A stretch of DNA of 64,000 nt, taken from Prauserella halophila (GTDB lineage: Bacteria; Actinomycetota; Actinomycetes; Mycobacteriales; Pseudonocardiaceae). The notes under the pieces were generated by a model. The model was given only the letters and a program-made list of their open reading frames with translations, did no database searches and was not told the origin of the DNA. The position numbers were made by a program, and so were the translations under genes. The DNA lies in the NCBI RefSeq assembly GCF_024171895.1, contig NZ_JAMTCQ010000009.1, forward strand, positions 1,179,285 to 1,243,284. The letters are read 5' to 3'. This document shows positions 43,731-52,335 of this stretch, piece after piece; positions within the stretch are counted from its first letter, which is position 1; each line of letters starts with the position of its first letter.

Positions 43731-44890
43731 TGACCTCGGCGATCGCATCCACCGTGCACGACGCGGTGGCGGCCGCGTCGCGCCGGCTGGTGACGCTGTC
43801 CCACGACCTGCATGCGGACCCGGAGGTCGCGTGGGAGGAGGTCCGCTCGAGCGCGCGCGTGGCCGGTGAGCTGGCCGACGCCGGTTTCGGCGTGCGGGAG
43901 CGCTGGTGCGGCCTCGACACGGCGTTCCTCGCCAGCGCGGGCGGTGGGCCGTTGCACGTCGTGTTGTGCGCGGAGTACGACGCGTTGCCGGGGCTCGGGC
44001 ACGCGTGCGGGCACAACGTGATCGCCGCGATCTCCGTGGGCGCGGCACTCGCGCTGGCGCCGCTGGCCGACGACCTCGGCCTGACCGTGCACGTCGCGGG
44101 GACACCCGCCGAGGAAGGTGGCGGCGGCAAGATCGAACTGCTGGACCGGGGCGGGTTCGACGGGATGCACCTCGCGGCACTCGTCCACCCGGGCCCGGTC
44201 GACGTGGCCGAGGCCGAGCCGTACGCGGTGTCCCATTCCCGGGTCGGCTACACCGGGCGCGCCGCTCACGCGGCCGCCTACCCGGAACGTGGCGTCAACG
44301 CGGCGGACGCGTTCACGGTGGCGCAGGTGGCGATCGGCCTGCTGCGCCAGCAACTGCCCGCGAGTGTGCGGGTGCACGGGATCGTCACCGAGGCGGGGGC
44401 GGCCCCCAACGCGATCCCCGGGCACGCGGAGGGACGCTGGTACGTCCGCGCCTCGGACCTCGACGAGCTGGCCGAGGTGGAGCAGCGGGTACAGCGCTGT
44501 TTCGAAGCCGGGGCGCTGGCCGCCGGCTGCGACCTGTCGGTGGAACCGGAGAGCAAGCCGTACGCGAGTTTCCGCAACGACGCCGAGCTCACGGAACTGT
44601 ACGTGGCCGCGGCGTCGGAACTGGGCAGGACGTTCACCGAGGGTGCCGACGCCCGCATGAACCGCGCCTCCACCGACCTCGGCAACGTCAGCCAGGTGAT
44701 CCCCGCGATCCACCCGTACATCGGCATCGACTCGCTGCCCGCCGTCAATCACCAGGCCGAATTCGCGGTGGCCGCCGCGGCGCCGGCGGCGGACACCGCC
44801 GTCGTGCAGGGTGCCCAGGCGTTGGCGGTCACCGTGGCTCGGGCGGCGGCCGACGGCGCGATCCGCGCCCGGCTCCTCACCGGACGGTGA
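43730..44890 (+). CDS. M20-family amidohydrolase/aminoacylase
   Basis: The 386-residue metal-dependent amidohydrolase of the AbgB/aminobenzoyl-glutamate or N-acyl-amino-acid hydrolase group has HADPEVAWEE, CAEYDALPGLGHACGHNV with metal ligands, AGTPAEEGGGGK with the catalytic Glu and a VGYTGRAAHAAAYPERGVNA dimerisation domain, all given in pieces. It likely performs the final amide cleavage of the pathway. The start overlaps the DUF1028 stop. A terminator whose loop contains its stop codon ends the operon. Confidence 0.88.
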   Translation: MTSAIASTVHDAVAAASRRLVTLSHDLHADPEVAWEEVRSSARVAGELADAGFGVRERWCGLDTAFLASAGGGPLHVVLCAEYDALPGLGHACGHNVIAAISVGAALALAPLADDLGLTVHVAGTPAEEGGGGKIELLDRGGFDGMHLAALVHPGPVDVAEAEPYAVSHSRVGYTGRAAHAAAYPERGVNAADAFTVAQVAIGLLRQQLPASVRVHGIVTEAGAAPNAIPGHAEGRWYVRASDLDELAEVEQRVQRCFEAGALAAGCDLSVEPESKPYASFRNDAELTELYVAAASELGRTFTEGADARMNRASTDLGNVSQVIPAIHPYIGIDSLPAVNHQAEFAVAAAAPAADTAVVQGAQALAVTVARAAADGAIRARLLTGR

Positions 44891-44910
44891 CCGAACCGGT
44901 GAGGAGCCGG
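44869..44910. terminator. 15-bp perfect terminator spanning the M20 gene stop
   Basis: CCGGCTCCTCACCGG (44869-44883) is perfectly complementary to CCGGTGAGGAGCCGG (44896-44910). The loop of 12 nt contains the TGA (44888-44890) of the M20 gene. It serves the plus operon and possibly the convergent MFS gene. Confidence 0.8.
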
Positions 44911-44925
44911 TGCCGCGACGGGAGG

Positions 44926-46188
44926 TCAGCCTTCCCGCTGAGCCGTGACGTCCCCGCTCCGCTCCGACGGCGACGCGCCTCCGGAACGGAGCGGGGACAG
45001 GATGAGCAGCGTCGGTGCGCCGAGCATGCAGGCCGCGAACATCCACACCGTCGGACGGAGCCCGACCGTTTCGGCGAGTGCCCCTCCAGCCAGGGCACCC
45101 AGCGGCGCGGCGCCCCACGCCACGAACCGGATTCCGGCGTTCATGCGACCGAGCAGGTGCTCCGGGCAGATCGCCTGCCGGTAACTGACCTGGCCGACGT
45201 TGTACACGGTCATCCCGTGACCGAGGACCGCGAGCGCGGCGCCGACGAACCATGCTCCGGTGCCCGGCTGTGCGAGCGGTACCACGACTGCCGCCGGTGC
45301 GGTGAGCAGCGGCACGAGCCAGATGGTTCGCACGCTGCCGAACAGTCGTGTCCACGTGCCGGCGGTGAACGCGCCGCTCACGGCCCCGAACCCGACCGCG
45401 GCCAGGACGGCACCCACCTGGGCAGGCGCGAGTTGGAGGGTGCGGGTCAGATACAGCACCTGCACGGCTGTGAGCACGGCGAACGCGAGGTTGCCGACGG
45501 CCGTGTACAACGTCATGGCGCGCAGGTCCCGCCGGCCGACCACGAACCGCAGTCCGTCGCCGATCTCGGCCCGGATCGTGCGATGGCCGCGGGAGACGGG
45601 TGCGGGCTCACGGGTGCGGATACGCCCGAGTGCGGCTGCCGACGCGAGGTATCCGATGCCGACGGGAATCACGGCGTGTGCCGCCCCCAGCAACTGTACG
45701 AGACCTCCGCCGAGTCCGCGTCCGGTCACGTCGGCGACGGAGTGGCTGGCGTGCAGACCGGTGTTGGCCGCAACGAGCCGGTCCCGGCCGACGAGGCTCG
45801 GCAGGTACGACTGGTGCGCGACGTCGAACACGAGTGCGCCGGCTCCGGCCAACAGCGCCACGACGATCAGCTGCGGCATCGTCAGTGCGTCCGCCCACCA
45901 CGCGAGAGGCACGGTCAGCAGGAGGCAGCCGCGGAGCAGGTTGGCAGTGATCATGAGTGGTTTGCGGCGCACGCGGTCGATCCATACGCCGACGGGCAGG
46001 CCGAGGAACAGGAACGCCGCCTTGTCCGCCGCCGTCAGCAGGCCCATCTGCCACGGCGACGCAGTGAGCGCGGTCGCTGCGAGCAACGGAAGGACGGCGC
46101 CACCGGTGAACGTGCTCAACTGACTTGCCGACGCTCCGGCCCACAGCCGCCGGAAATCCCGCTGCCGCCATGGGGAGTCCGGTCGCAT
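44926..46188 (-). CDS. MFS transporter, probable drug/metabolite exporter
   Basis: The 420-residue protein has about 12 hydrophobic segments and the MFS motif A-like GLPVGVWIDRVRRKPL between helices 2 and 3. The N-terminus RQRDFRRLWAGASASQLS resembles actinobacterial EmrB-like/MFS_3 exporters. I start it at the ATG at 46188 (MRPDSPW); an ATG at 46227 would lie inside the operator. It is divergent from an HTH regulator gene and probably controlled by it. Confidence 0.87.
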   Translation of the reverse strand: MRPDSPWRQRDFRRLWAGASASQLSTFTGGAVLPLLAATALTASPWQMGLLTAADKAAFLFLGLPVGVWIDRVRRKPLMITANLLRGCLLLTVPLAWWADALTMPQLIVVALLAGAGALVFDVAHQSYLPSLVGRDRLVAANTGLHASHSVADVTGRGLGGGLVQLLGAAHAVIPVGIGYLASAAALGRIRTREPAPVSRGHRTIRAEIGDGLRFVVGRRDLRAMTLYTAVGNLAFAVLTAVQVLYLTRTLQLAPAQVGAVLAAVGFGAVSGAFTAGTWTRLFGSVRTIWLVPLLTAPAAVVVPLAQPGTGAWFVGAALAVLGHGMTVYNVGQVSYRQAICPEHLLGRMNAGIRFVAWGAAPLGALAGGALAETVGLRPTVWMFAACMLGAPTLLILSPLRSGGASPSERSGDVTAQREG

Positions 46189-46206
46189 CGATGCAGTGTG
46201 TCCCAC

Positions 46207-46226
46207 TGATTGGAAACCGTCAATCA
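46207..46226. promoter_or_regulatory. inverted repeat TGATTG-N8-CAATCA; candidate operator
   Basis: A perfect 6-bp inverted repeat lies between the divergent MFS and HTH-regulator genes, at the -35 position of the regulator promoter (-10 TATGCT at 46245-46250). It fits autoregulation and control of the exporter. Confidence 0.55.
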
Positions 46227-46244
46227 CTGACGCCGCGAGGCACG

Positions 46245-46250
46245 TATGCT
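46245..46250 (+). promoter_or_regulatory. -10 element (TATGCT), leaderless spacing
   Basis: TATGCT ends 6 nt before the ATG at 46257 of the HTH regulator. No Shine-Dalgarno exists, so the mRNA is probably leaderless. Confidence 0.55.
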
Positions 46251-46256
46251 GTGCGG

Positions 46257-46823
46257 ATGGGAGAGCGGCGACGGACGGCGACCGAGGCCGAGGCGAGTGC
46301 GCTCGCCTCGGGAATACGCCTGCGGATCATCCGGTTGACCCATCACGAGGGGCTGACCAACAAGGAGATCGCTCAACGGCTCGACCGGGACCCGGCGACG
46401 ACGCTGCATCACGTGCGCAAACTCGTGGACACGGGCTTTCTCGCCGCCGAACGGCCTCGCAGGGGAGCCCGCGGTGCGAAAGAGATCCCGTACCGCTCGA
46501 CCGGACTGTCCTGGCGGATCGGCGGCCCGTGGAACGCGCCGGTGGAAGACGCGATGCTCGAGGCGTTCCTGACCGAGATCGCCGACCTCGACCGGGCGGA
46601 GCTGCACCAGACGCGGGTGGTCGCACGGTTGCCGGAGGGCAGGCTCGCCGAATTCCGAGCGCGACTGACGGAGCTCATCGACGAGTTCGCGGCAGGTGAC
46701 GAGCAGGATTGCGACGCGGCATCGGCAGCCACCTCGGACGATGCGGCCGGCCACGCGACCGGGGGCGGTGCGGAACCGCCCGACGCGACCGCCGTCTACC
46801 TGGCTCTATACCCCAGTCGGTAA
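46257..46823 (+). CDS. ArsR-like winged-HTH transcriptional regulator
   Basis: The 188-residue protein has an N-terminal winged helix (about 8-75: ASALASGIRLRIIRLTHHEG, LTNKEIAQRLDRDPATTLHHVRKLVDTGFL in pieces), the ArsR/HTH_20 pattern, and a C-terminal helical domain (about 95-140) followed by a low-complexity tail. It is divergent from the MFS exporter and an inverted repeat lies in the gap. No metal-binding Cys pair typical of metal-sensing ArsR is seen, so the inducer is probably organic. Confidence 0.85.
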   Translation: MGERRRTATEAEASALASGIRLRIIRLTHHEGLTNKEIAQRLDRDPATTLHHVRKLVDTGFLAAERPRRGARGAKEIPYRSTGLSWRIGGPWNAPVEDAMLEAFLTEIADLDRAELHQTRVVARLPEGRLAEFRARLTELIDEFAAGDEQDCDAASAATSDDAAGHATGGGAEPPDATAVYLALYPSR

Positions 46824-46906
46824 ACGGTTCGGCGAATCCGGCGGAACGTGGGACGATGGATCCGTAGGCGCCGTGTACGCGGCGACGACACTCGACATGG
46901 AGGCTT

Positions 46907-48427
46907 GTGAGTAACCCGAATCGCGGCGACGTGCTGACGTCGCGGGCGGACCTGTCCGCCGACACGCCGGACGAGGTGTTCGACGACGCACCGTCGACCG
47001 GTGAACTGGAGCTCGAGGACCGTGCGTCACTGCGCCGGGTCGCGGGCCTGTCCACCGAACTCTCCGACATCACCGAGGTCGAGAACCGGCAGCTGCGGCT
47101 CGAACATGTCGTGCTCGTCGGCGTGTGGACCGAGGGGACGGCCGCCCAGTCGGAGGCCTCCCTCGACGAACTCGCCCGACTGGCCGAAACGGCGGGCTCG
47201 ACCGTGCTCGAAGGTCTCGTGCAGCGGCGCAACCGGCCCGATCCGGCGACCTACGTGGGCTCGGGCAAGGTGCGCGAGCTCGCCGACATCGTGACCGCCA
47301 CGGGTGCGGACACGGTGGTCTGCGACGGCGAGCTCTCGCCCGGTCAGCTGCGCCAGCTCGAGGACAAGCTCAACGTCAAGGTCGTCGACCGCACGGCCCT
47401 GATCCTCGACATCTTCGCCCAGCATGCGAGCTCGAAGGAAGGCAAGGCGCAGGTCGAGCTCGCACAGCTGCAGTACCTCATTCCGCGGCTGCGCGGCTGG
47501 GGCGACACGTTGTCCCGGCAGGCCGGTGGTCGCGCGGGCAGCAACGGCGGCGTGGGGCTGCGCGGACCGGGTGAGACCAAGCTCGAGATCGACCGCAGGC
47601 GCATCAGCAAGCGCGTGGCCAAACTGCGCCGTGAGATCGCGGCGATGGACACGATCCGCGAGACCAAACGCGGCAGGCGTGTCGCGAACGACGTGCCGAG
47701 CGTGGCGATCGTCGGTTACACCAACGCGGGCAAGTCGAGCCTGCTCAACGCGGTGACCGACGCCGGTGTGCTGGTCGAGGACGCGCTGTTCGCCACGCTC
47801 GACCCGACGACCCGCCGCGCCGTCACTCCCGACGGCAGGGCGTACACGTTGACCGACACCGTCGGCTTCGTCCGGCACCTGCCGCACCAGCTCGTGGATG
47901 CCTTCCGTTCGACGCTCGACGAGGCCGTCGCCGCCGATGTGCTGCTGCACATCGTCGACGGCTCCGATCCGGCACCCGAAGAGCAGGTGCAGGCAGTGCG
48001 GACCGTGTTGGCCGAGATCGGCAGCACACGCTCCGAGTCGCTACCGCCCGAGCTGATCGTCATCAACAAGGCCGACGCCGCCGATGACGTGTCGCTGGCC
48101 CGCCTGCGGCACCTGTTGCCGGAGGCCCATGTCGTCTCGGCCCGTACGCAGCACGGTGTCGAGAAGCTGGTCGCCGCGATCGCGGACCGGTTGCCGCGAC
48201 CGGAGAAGCCGGTCGACGTGCTCGTGCCGTACGCGCGGGGTGAGCTCGTCGCGCGTACGCACGCCGAGGGTGAGGTGCTGACCGAGGACCACACTGCCGA
48301 CGGCACACGGCTGTGTGCGCGGGTGCACGCGGACCTGGCCGGTGCCCTGGAGCCGTACCGCACCGAGGCCGATGGCGCGGCCGGATCGGGCGATGCGGGC
48401 GGTCCGGTCGGCGAACCGGCGTCCTGA
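46907..48427 (+). CDS. hflX: GTPase HflX
   Basis: The 506-residue ribosome-associated GTPase rescues stalled or heat-damaged ribosomes. It has an N-terminal HflX domain (LARLAETAGSTVLEGLVQRRNRPDPATYVGSGK in pieces), the family-specific GGRAGSNGGVGLRGPGETKLE region in parts, and a G domain with G1 GYTNAGKSS, G3 DTVGF and G4 NKAD. Start GTG at 46907 behind GGAGG. It is followed 4 bp later by a secreted-protein gene, suggesting an operon. Confidence 0.95.
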   Translation: MSNPNRGDVLTSRADLSADTPDEVFDDAPSTGELELEDRASLRRVAGLSTELSDITEVENRQLRLEHVVLVGVWTEGTAAQSEASLDELARLAETAGSTVLEGLVQRRNRPDPATYVGSGKVRELADIVTATGADTVVCDGELSPGQLRQLEDKLNVKVVDRTALILDIFAQHASSKEGKAQVELAQLQYLIPRLRGWGDTLSRQAGGRAGSNGGVGLRGPGETKLEIDRRRISKRVAKLRREIAAMDTIRETKRGRRVANDVPSVAIVGYTNAGKSSLLNAVTDAGVLVEDALFATLDPTTRRAVTPDGRAYTLTDTVGFVRHLPHQLVDAFRSTLDEAVAADVLLHIVDGSDPAPEEQVQAVRTVLAEIGSTRSESLPPELIVINKADAADDVSLARLRHLLPEAHVVSARTQHGVEKLVAAIADRLPRPEKPVDVLVPYARGELVARTHAEGEVLTEDHTADGTRLCARVHADLAGALEPYRTEADGAAGSGDAGGPVGEPAS

Positions 48428-48431
48428 CCGC

Positions 48432-49664
48432 GTGCGACCCCGTCGGACGGTGGATGCCCGTACCGGGCGCACCACCGTCGGGACCCCGGCCCGCGTTCTG
48501 CGTGCCGGGGTTCTGACCGCCGTCGCCCTGTCCGCCGCCGTCGCTCTGTCCGCTGTCTCCCTGTCTGCTGCCGTCGCGCTGGGGCTTCCGGCCGCCGCCC
48601 CGATGGCGGAGGCCCGGCCGCCCGGCGGTGATCCGCCCGCGCCCGAAGCGGTGTGCCGCGTCGACGACCCCGCGCTGGCCGAGGCATCGGGACTGGTGGC
48701 CGATGCGGACCGGTGGTACGTCGTCAACGACGGGGGCGTGGACCTTCGGGTCTATGCACTCGATCGGAACTGCGTCGTCGCCGACGTGATCACCGACCCC
48801 GCGGACCCGTACGACGTCGAAGATCTCGCGAGGGCCGCCGACGGTACGTTCTGGCTCGCCGACGTCGGCGACAACCGCATGGCCCGGGAGACCGTGGCAC
48901 TGCACGCACTCCGTCCCGGCGAAGGGTCCACGCTCCACCGGCTCACGTATCCCGACGGCCCGCACGACGCCGAGGCGATGATCCTCGGTCCCGAGGGCAC
49001 ACCGCACATCATCACGAAGAGCATGACCGGATCTTCGGACGTGTACCGCCCGGCGACAGCACTGCGGACCCCCGGGCCGACTCCGTTGGAGCGGGTCGGC
49101 ACGGTGCAGGTCTCTCCGACGGGAACGCCCGGCGGGCCGGTCGGCGCCGCCGGGTCACTGCTCGTCACAGGTGCCGCGTCGAGCCACGACGGGACGGTCG
49201 TCGCGGTCCGCACCTACACCGACGCCTACCTGTACCCGGCGCCCGACGGCGACGTCGTCACAGCGCTCCGGCGCGACCCGGTACGGGTACCGCTGCCTGA
49301 CGAACCGCAGGGTGAGGCGATCGCGTTCCAACCGGACGGGGCGCTCGTGTCCGTGAGTGAGGGAGTCGGGAATCCGGTCCGCCTCGTTCCGGACGCCACG
49401 GCGCTGGTCTCCGGCGCGGCAGGGAACGGGACTCCCGGTGACGACGGTGCGGGCGCAGGACCGGACGGCGATTCCGGGTCGACCGTGACCGGGCCTGGCG
49501 GGCCCGACAGCGGCCGACGACAGGCCGACGCCCGGTCGGCGGCCGATTCCCGGCAGCACGACGACGCGCCGGGTTTTCCGATCCTGCCGGTCACCGCAGG
49601 CGTCGTCGTGATTGCCCTGGCCGTGGCACTCCTCGTGACCGTCGTGCGTCGTCGTAAGCGGTGA
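48432..49664 (+). CDS. secreted beta-propeller-like protein with C-terminal membrane anchor
   Basis: The 410-residue protein has a long, Arg-rich signal peptide with a hydrophobic core (VLTAVALSAAVALSAVSL), a domain of about 270 residues with repeated strand patterns (GLVADADRWYVVNDGG, WLADVGDNRMARETVALHAL, GEAIAFQPDGALVSVSEG in pieces) suggestive of a beta-propeller or phytase-like fold, a Gly/Asp/Ser-rich linker and a C-terminal transmembrane helix followed by RRRKR. The molecule is thus anchored outside the membrane. It begins 4 bp after hflX. Function unknown. Confidence 0.8.
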   Translation: MRPRRTVDARTGRTTVGTPARVLRAGVLTAVALSAAVALSAVSLSAAVALGLPAAAPMAEARPPGGDPPAPEAVCRVDDPALAEASGLVADADRWYVVNDGGVDLRVYALDRNCVVADVITDPADPYDVEDLARAADGTFWLADVGDNRMARETVALHALRPGEGSTLHRLTYPDGPHDAEAMILGPEGTPHIITKSMTGSSDVYRPATALRTPGPTPLERVGTVQVSPTGTPGGPVGAAGSLLVTGAASSHDGTVVAVRTYTDAYLYPAPDGDVVTALRRDPVRVPLPDEPQGEAIAFQPDGALVSVSEGVGNPVRLVPDATALVSGAAGNGTPGDDGAGAGPDGDSGSTVTGPGGPDSGRRQADARSAADSRQHDDAPGFPILPVTAGVVVIALAVALLVTVVRRRKR

Positions 49665-49799
49665 TGGTCGTGGCCGGTGACGGCCGGGAGCGGTGGGCGC
49701 CGGGATACCCGAGCGTGTGCACCCGACCCGGAGCGCCGGGAGCCTCTCCGCAGCGGGATCCCTGTGCGGTGGGGCATCCTCACACGGCCGGGTGTGGTG

Positions 49800-50504
49800 T
49801 CAGAGCCGGCGTAGCACTGCGACCACTTTGCCGAGGATCTCGGCATCGTCGCCCGGGATCGGCTCGTAGGCGTCGTTGTGCGGCAGCAACCAGATGTGGC
49901 CGTCCTTGCGCTTGAACGTCTTGACGGTCGCCTCGCCGTCGATCATGGCCGCCACGATCTCGCCGTTCTCCGCGTCCTCCTGCTGACGCACGACGACCCA
50001 GTCGCCGTCGGTGATGGCCGCGTCGACCATGGAGTCACCGGTGACGCTGAGCAGGAACAGATTTCCCTCGCCGACCAGGTCCTTCGGCAACGGGAAGACG
50101 TCTTCGACCGCCTGCTCGGCCAGCACCGGACCACCGGCGGCGATGCGGCCGACCATCGGCACGAAGGCCGGAGTCGGCCGGTCTTCGGACGGGTTCACCT
50201 TCGAGATGGAGTCCGTCGTCAGCATGCCGACGGCGCGCGGGCGGTTGGGGTCCCGCCGCAGATAGCCCTTGCGCTGCAGCGCGCCGAGCTGATGGTGCAC
50301 CGACGAGGTGGAGGTCAGGCCGACCGCCTCGCCGATCTCGCGGACACTCGGTGGGTAGCCGTAGCGGTCCACCCACCACCGGATCACGGCCAGCACGCGC
50401 TGCTGCCGTGGTGTGAGGCCTTCCTCGGTGACCTCCGGCAGATCGTGGACGGTGCCGCCGGGACCGCGCTTGCCGCCGGTCTCGTCATGGGTCTTGCGTG
50501 CCAC
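49800..50504 (-). CDS. lexA: LexA repressor (SOS regulator)
   Basis: The 234-residue SOS repressor has an N-terminal winged HTH ([38 protein letters not shown] in pieces), an Ala-Gly self-cleavage site ([11 protein letters not shown]) and a Ser/Lys dyad (GDSM and TVKTF). Start GTG at 50504, with GGGAGG 9-14 nt upstream; the longer frame to 51491 is intergenic. It is divergent from a LysM-domain gene, and two LexA-box candidates lie between them, as in the lexA-chiZ arrangement of mycobacteria. Confidence 0.96.
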   Translation of the reverse strand: MARKTHDETGGKRGPGGTVHDLPEVTEEGLTPRQQRVLAVIRWWVDRYGYPPSVREIGEAVGLTSTSSVHHQLGALQRKGYLRRDPNRPRAVGMLTTDSISKVNPSEDRPTPAFVPMVGRIAAGGPVLAEQAVEDVFPLPKDLVGEGNLFLLSVTGDSMVDAAITDGDWVVVRQQEDAENGEIVAAMIDGEATVKTFKRKDGHIWLLPHNDAYEPIPGDDAEILGKVVAVLRRL

Positions 50505-50671
50505 CGTGTCGCCTCCCAGTCGCGGGCAGCGGACGGCTGCCCGGTGATCGCGGTGCCGTACGGCTGCCGCGAGTCGTCGTGTACTCGGTCGTGTTCGGCG
50601 GGCCGCCACACGCCGTGATGGCCGGATGGCACGCCGTACACCTCCGACGCTAGCTTGCCCGACCGCGAATC

Positions 50672-50687
50672 TCAAACATCTGTTCGA
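50672..50687. promoter_or_regulatory. SOS (LexA) box, one mismatch
   Basis: TCAAAC-ATCT-GTTCGA differs from the actinobacterial SOS box TCGAAC-N4-GTTCGA by one base. It is 168 bp upstream of the lexA start and 91 bp upstream of the divergent LysM gene. Confidence 0.75.
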
Positions 50688-50751
50688 GGGACACGCCGCT
50701 CGGGTCTCGATTTTGTCGGACCCGGGTGGTACACATCGTACACGCGTTCGA

Positions 50752-50767
50752 TCGATCGGATGTTCGA
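50752..50767. promoter_or_regulatory. second SOS-box-like palindrome
   Basis: TCGATC-GGAT-GTTCGA differs from the consensus TCGAAC-N4-GTTCGA at one position and ends 10 bp before the ATG of the LysM gene, overlapping its ribosome-binding region. It would allow direct LexA repression of that gene. Confidence 0.55.
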
Positions 50768-50777
50768 GGAGGTGGCC

Positions 50778-51314
50778 ATGTCGATCGTACTGCAGCGGGA
50801 GCAGCCGCTGGAGCACGGACATGCGAGGTATAGCAGTGCCGTGACCTGCCGTGTGGATGCGGGGTCCGGCAGGTCGGGGAGCGGGGGTGTTCGCGTTCGG
50901 CGAACGGCCGAGTGGGTCCGAGTGGTCCCGGTCGCCGAGCCGTGCCGGCCACCGACGAGACGTGCCCCGGTCCGTCCTCGTACCCGACGTCCGGTGAGAG
51001 CATGTTCGCGAACCCGGCCCACGTCGCAGGTGTGGCTTCTCGCCGCGGTGGCGATCGGTGTGTTCTGCTTCGTGGTGGCGGTCGGGTCGATCGCCAACGC
51101 GCTCGCCGTCGTGAGCGACGCCGGCGTCGGCGCGGTGCCTGCGGAGACGGCGGTGGTGTCGGTGGGTGCGGGGGAGACGCTCTGGGATCTCGCCGAGGCG
51201 GCCGCCCCCGACGCGAACCCGGCCGCGGTCGTGACTCGTATCCGGGAGCTCAACGATCTGGCCGGTGGCACCGTGCGGGTCGGCACACCGCTGGTGGTGC
51301 CAGCAGGGTCGTGA
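50778..51314 (+). CDS. membrane-anchored LysM protein, probable SOS cell-division inhibitor (ChiZ/DivS-like)
   Basis: The 178-residue protein has a basic, Arg/Pro-rich cytoplasmic N-terminus (about 1-85), one transmembrane helix ([20 protein letters not shown]) and an external LysM domain (about 125-178: [31 protein letters not shown] and [12 protein letters not shown] in pieces). The same layout occurs in mycobacterial Rv2719c (ChiZ) and corynebacterial DivS, which sit divergent from lexA and block division during SOS. Position and an SOS-box candidate 10 bp upstream support that role. ATG at 50778 behind GAGGAGG. Confidence 0.87.
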   Translation: MSIVLQREQPLEHGHARYSSAVTCRVDAGSGRSGSGGVRVRRTAEWVRVVPVAEPCRPPTRRAPVRPRTRRPVRACSRTRPTSQVWLLAAVAIGVFCFVVAVGSIANALAVVSDAGVGAVPAETAVVSVGAGETLWDLAEAAAPDANPAAVVTRIRELNDLAGGTVRVGTPLVVPAGS

Positions 51315-51486
51315 CGGCCGGGTCGCGAAGGTCAGGTCGTGAGGGTTGCGGACCGCCTCTCCTGCGGATTCCTCCGGAGTGGCGCTCGAGCCGACTCCCC
51401 CGCGATGGTGAGCTATGTCGGTGATCACTCGCCGGAGGGTTGTGTCAGCTTGCGCGGCGGGTGGGTGGACTCTTAAGCTCAGCCCC

Positions 51487-51536
51487 CACATCTAGTAGTT
51501 ACACGGCTGTAGTTGGTCCACAAGTTGGGGTAGGAT
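51487..51536 (+). promoter_or_regulatory. candidate NrdR-box pair and -10 of the nrdR-nrdJ operon
   Basis: Two 16-bp segments begin CACATCTAG (51487-51502) and CACAAGTTG (51519-51534), 32 bp apart start-to-start, the spacing of paired NrdR boxes. Each only loosely fits ACACWATATATWGTGT. TAGGAT (51531-51536) is a likely -10. Confidence 0.4.
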
Positions 51537-51545
51537 CGGACAGAG

Positions 51546-51586
51546 TTATCCACAGCTCGTCGGTCTTCGCCCACCGGGTATCCACA
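51546..51586 (+). promoter_or_regulatory. DnaA box TTATCCACA plus a one-mismatch copy
   Basis: TTATCCACA (51546-51554) is an exact match to the consensus DnaA box TTWTNCACA; GTATCCACA (51578-51586) differs at one base. Both lie just after the probable transcription start of nrdR-nrdJ, 32 bp apart. Confidence 0.6.
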
Positions 51587-51590
51587 GCCC

Positions 51591-51768
51591 GATCACCAGG
51601 GCGGACCTGGTGATCGGCAGTCTCCGCCGAAGCTCCACGACCGGTGTCGCCGCCGGTCGTCGAGTCGGCGGGTGATCGAGAGTTGTCGGCGGTGCGTCAG
51701 GGACGCACCGGCAGCCGGTCGCCACGTGAGGTGACTCGGCGACGGTCGATGGCGCACGGTGCGCCATC
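51591..51768 (+). ncRNA. hairpin-rich leader of nrdR-nrdJ
   Basis: Four perfect hairpins follow one another: a 10-bp stem with GCGGA loop (51591-51615); a nested stem, 7 bp outside (51624-51630 / 51665-51671) and 8 bp inside (51637-51644 / 51653-51660); an 8-bp stem with AGG loop (51691-51709); and a 10-bp near-palindrome (51748-51768) ending 12 bp before the GGAGG of nrdR. The leader of about 250 nt thus looks structured. No cobalamin-riboswitch core (CCGCAACTGT or B12 box) was found. The 51315-51486 part of the gap shows nothing. Confidence 0.5.
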
Positions 51769-51794
51769 ATCTGTGAAGCGGGAGGTGTTCGGTC

Positions 51795-52256
51795 ATGCGG
51801 TGTCCGTTCTGCAGGCATGCCGAGTCTCGCGTCGTCGATTCTCGTGAGGTGGACGAAGGGCAGGCGATCCGGCGTCGGCGTTCGTGCTCGCAGTGCGGCC
51901 GTCGGTTCACGACCTCGGAGTCGATGGTCCTCGCCGTCGTCAAACGGTCCGGGGTGACGGAACAGTTCAGCAGGGACAAGGTCATTCGGGGAGTGCACCG
52001 GGCCTGCCAGGGGCGTCCGGTCGACGACGACGCGCTGCAGCAACTCGCGCAGCGGGTGGAGGAGTCGATCAGGGCCGCCGGCGTGGCGGAGATCCCGAGT
52101 CATGAGGTCGGGTTGGCGATCCTCGGACCGTTGCGGGAGCTGGACGCTGTGGCATATCTGCGGTTCGCGAGTGTTTACCGCGGGTTCTCCTCCATCGAAG
52201 ACTTCGAGAAGGAGATCACGGACCTTCGTCAGGCGATTGCGGATTCAGTCGACTGA
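51795..52256 (+). CDS. nrdR: transcriptional repressor NrdR
   Basis: The 153-residue repressor of ribonucleotide-reductase genes has an N-terminal zinc ribbon ([17 protein letters not shown] and [10 protein letters not shown]: four Cys) and an ATP-cone domain (about 46-136: [38 protein letters not shown] in pieces) that senses dATP/ATP. It is co-transcribed with nrdJ, 79 bp downstream. Its own long leader contains candidate NrdR and DnaA sites. Confidence 0.96.
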   Translation: MRCPFCRHAESRVVDSREVDEGQAIRRRRSCSQCGRRFTTSESMVLAVVKRSGVTEQFSRDKVIRGVHRACQGRPVDDDALQQLAQRVEESIRAAGVAEIPSHEVGLAILGPLRELDAVAYLRFASVYRGFSSIEDFEKEITDLRQAIADSVD

Positions 52257-52335
52257 GGGCCTCGGTCGACAGCGGGAGTAAATGCGGACGGCGCATCGGC
52301 GTCGCCGCTTGGTGTCAATCGCGGGAGTGGGAGTC

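Noticed and set aside
51591-51768. Cobalamin riboswitch before nrdR-nrdJ
   Set aside because: No CCGCAACTGT core and no B12 box were seen.
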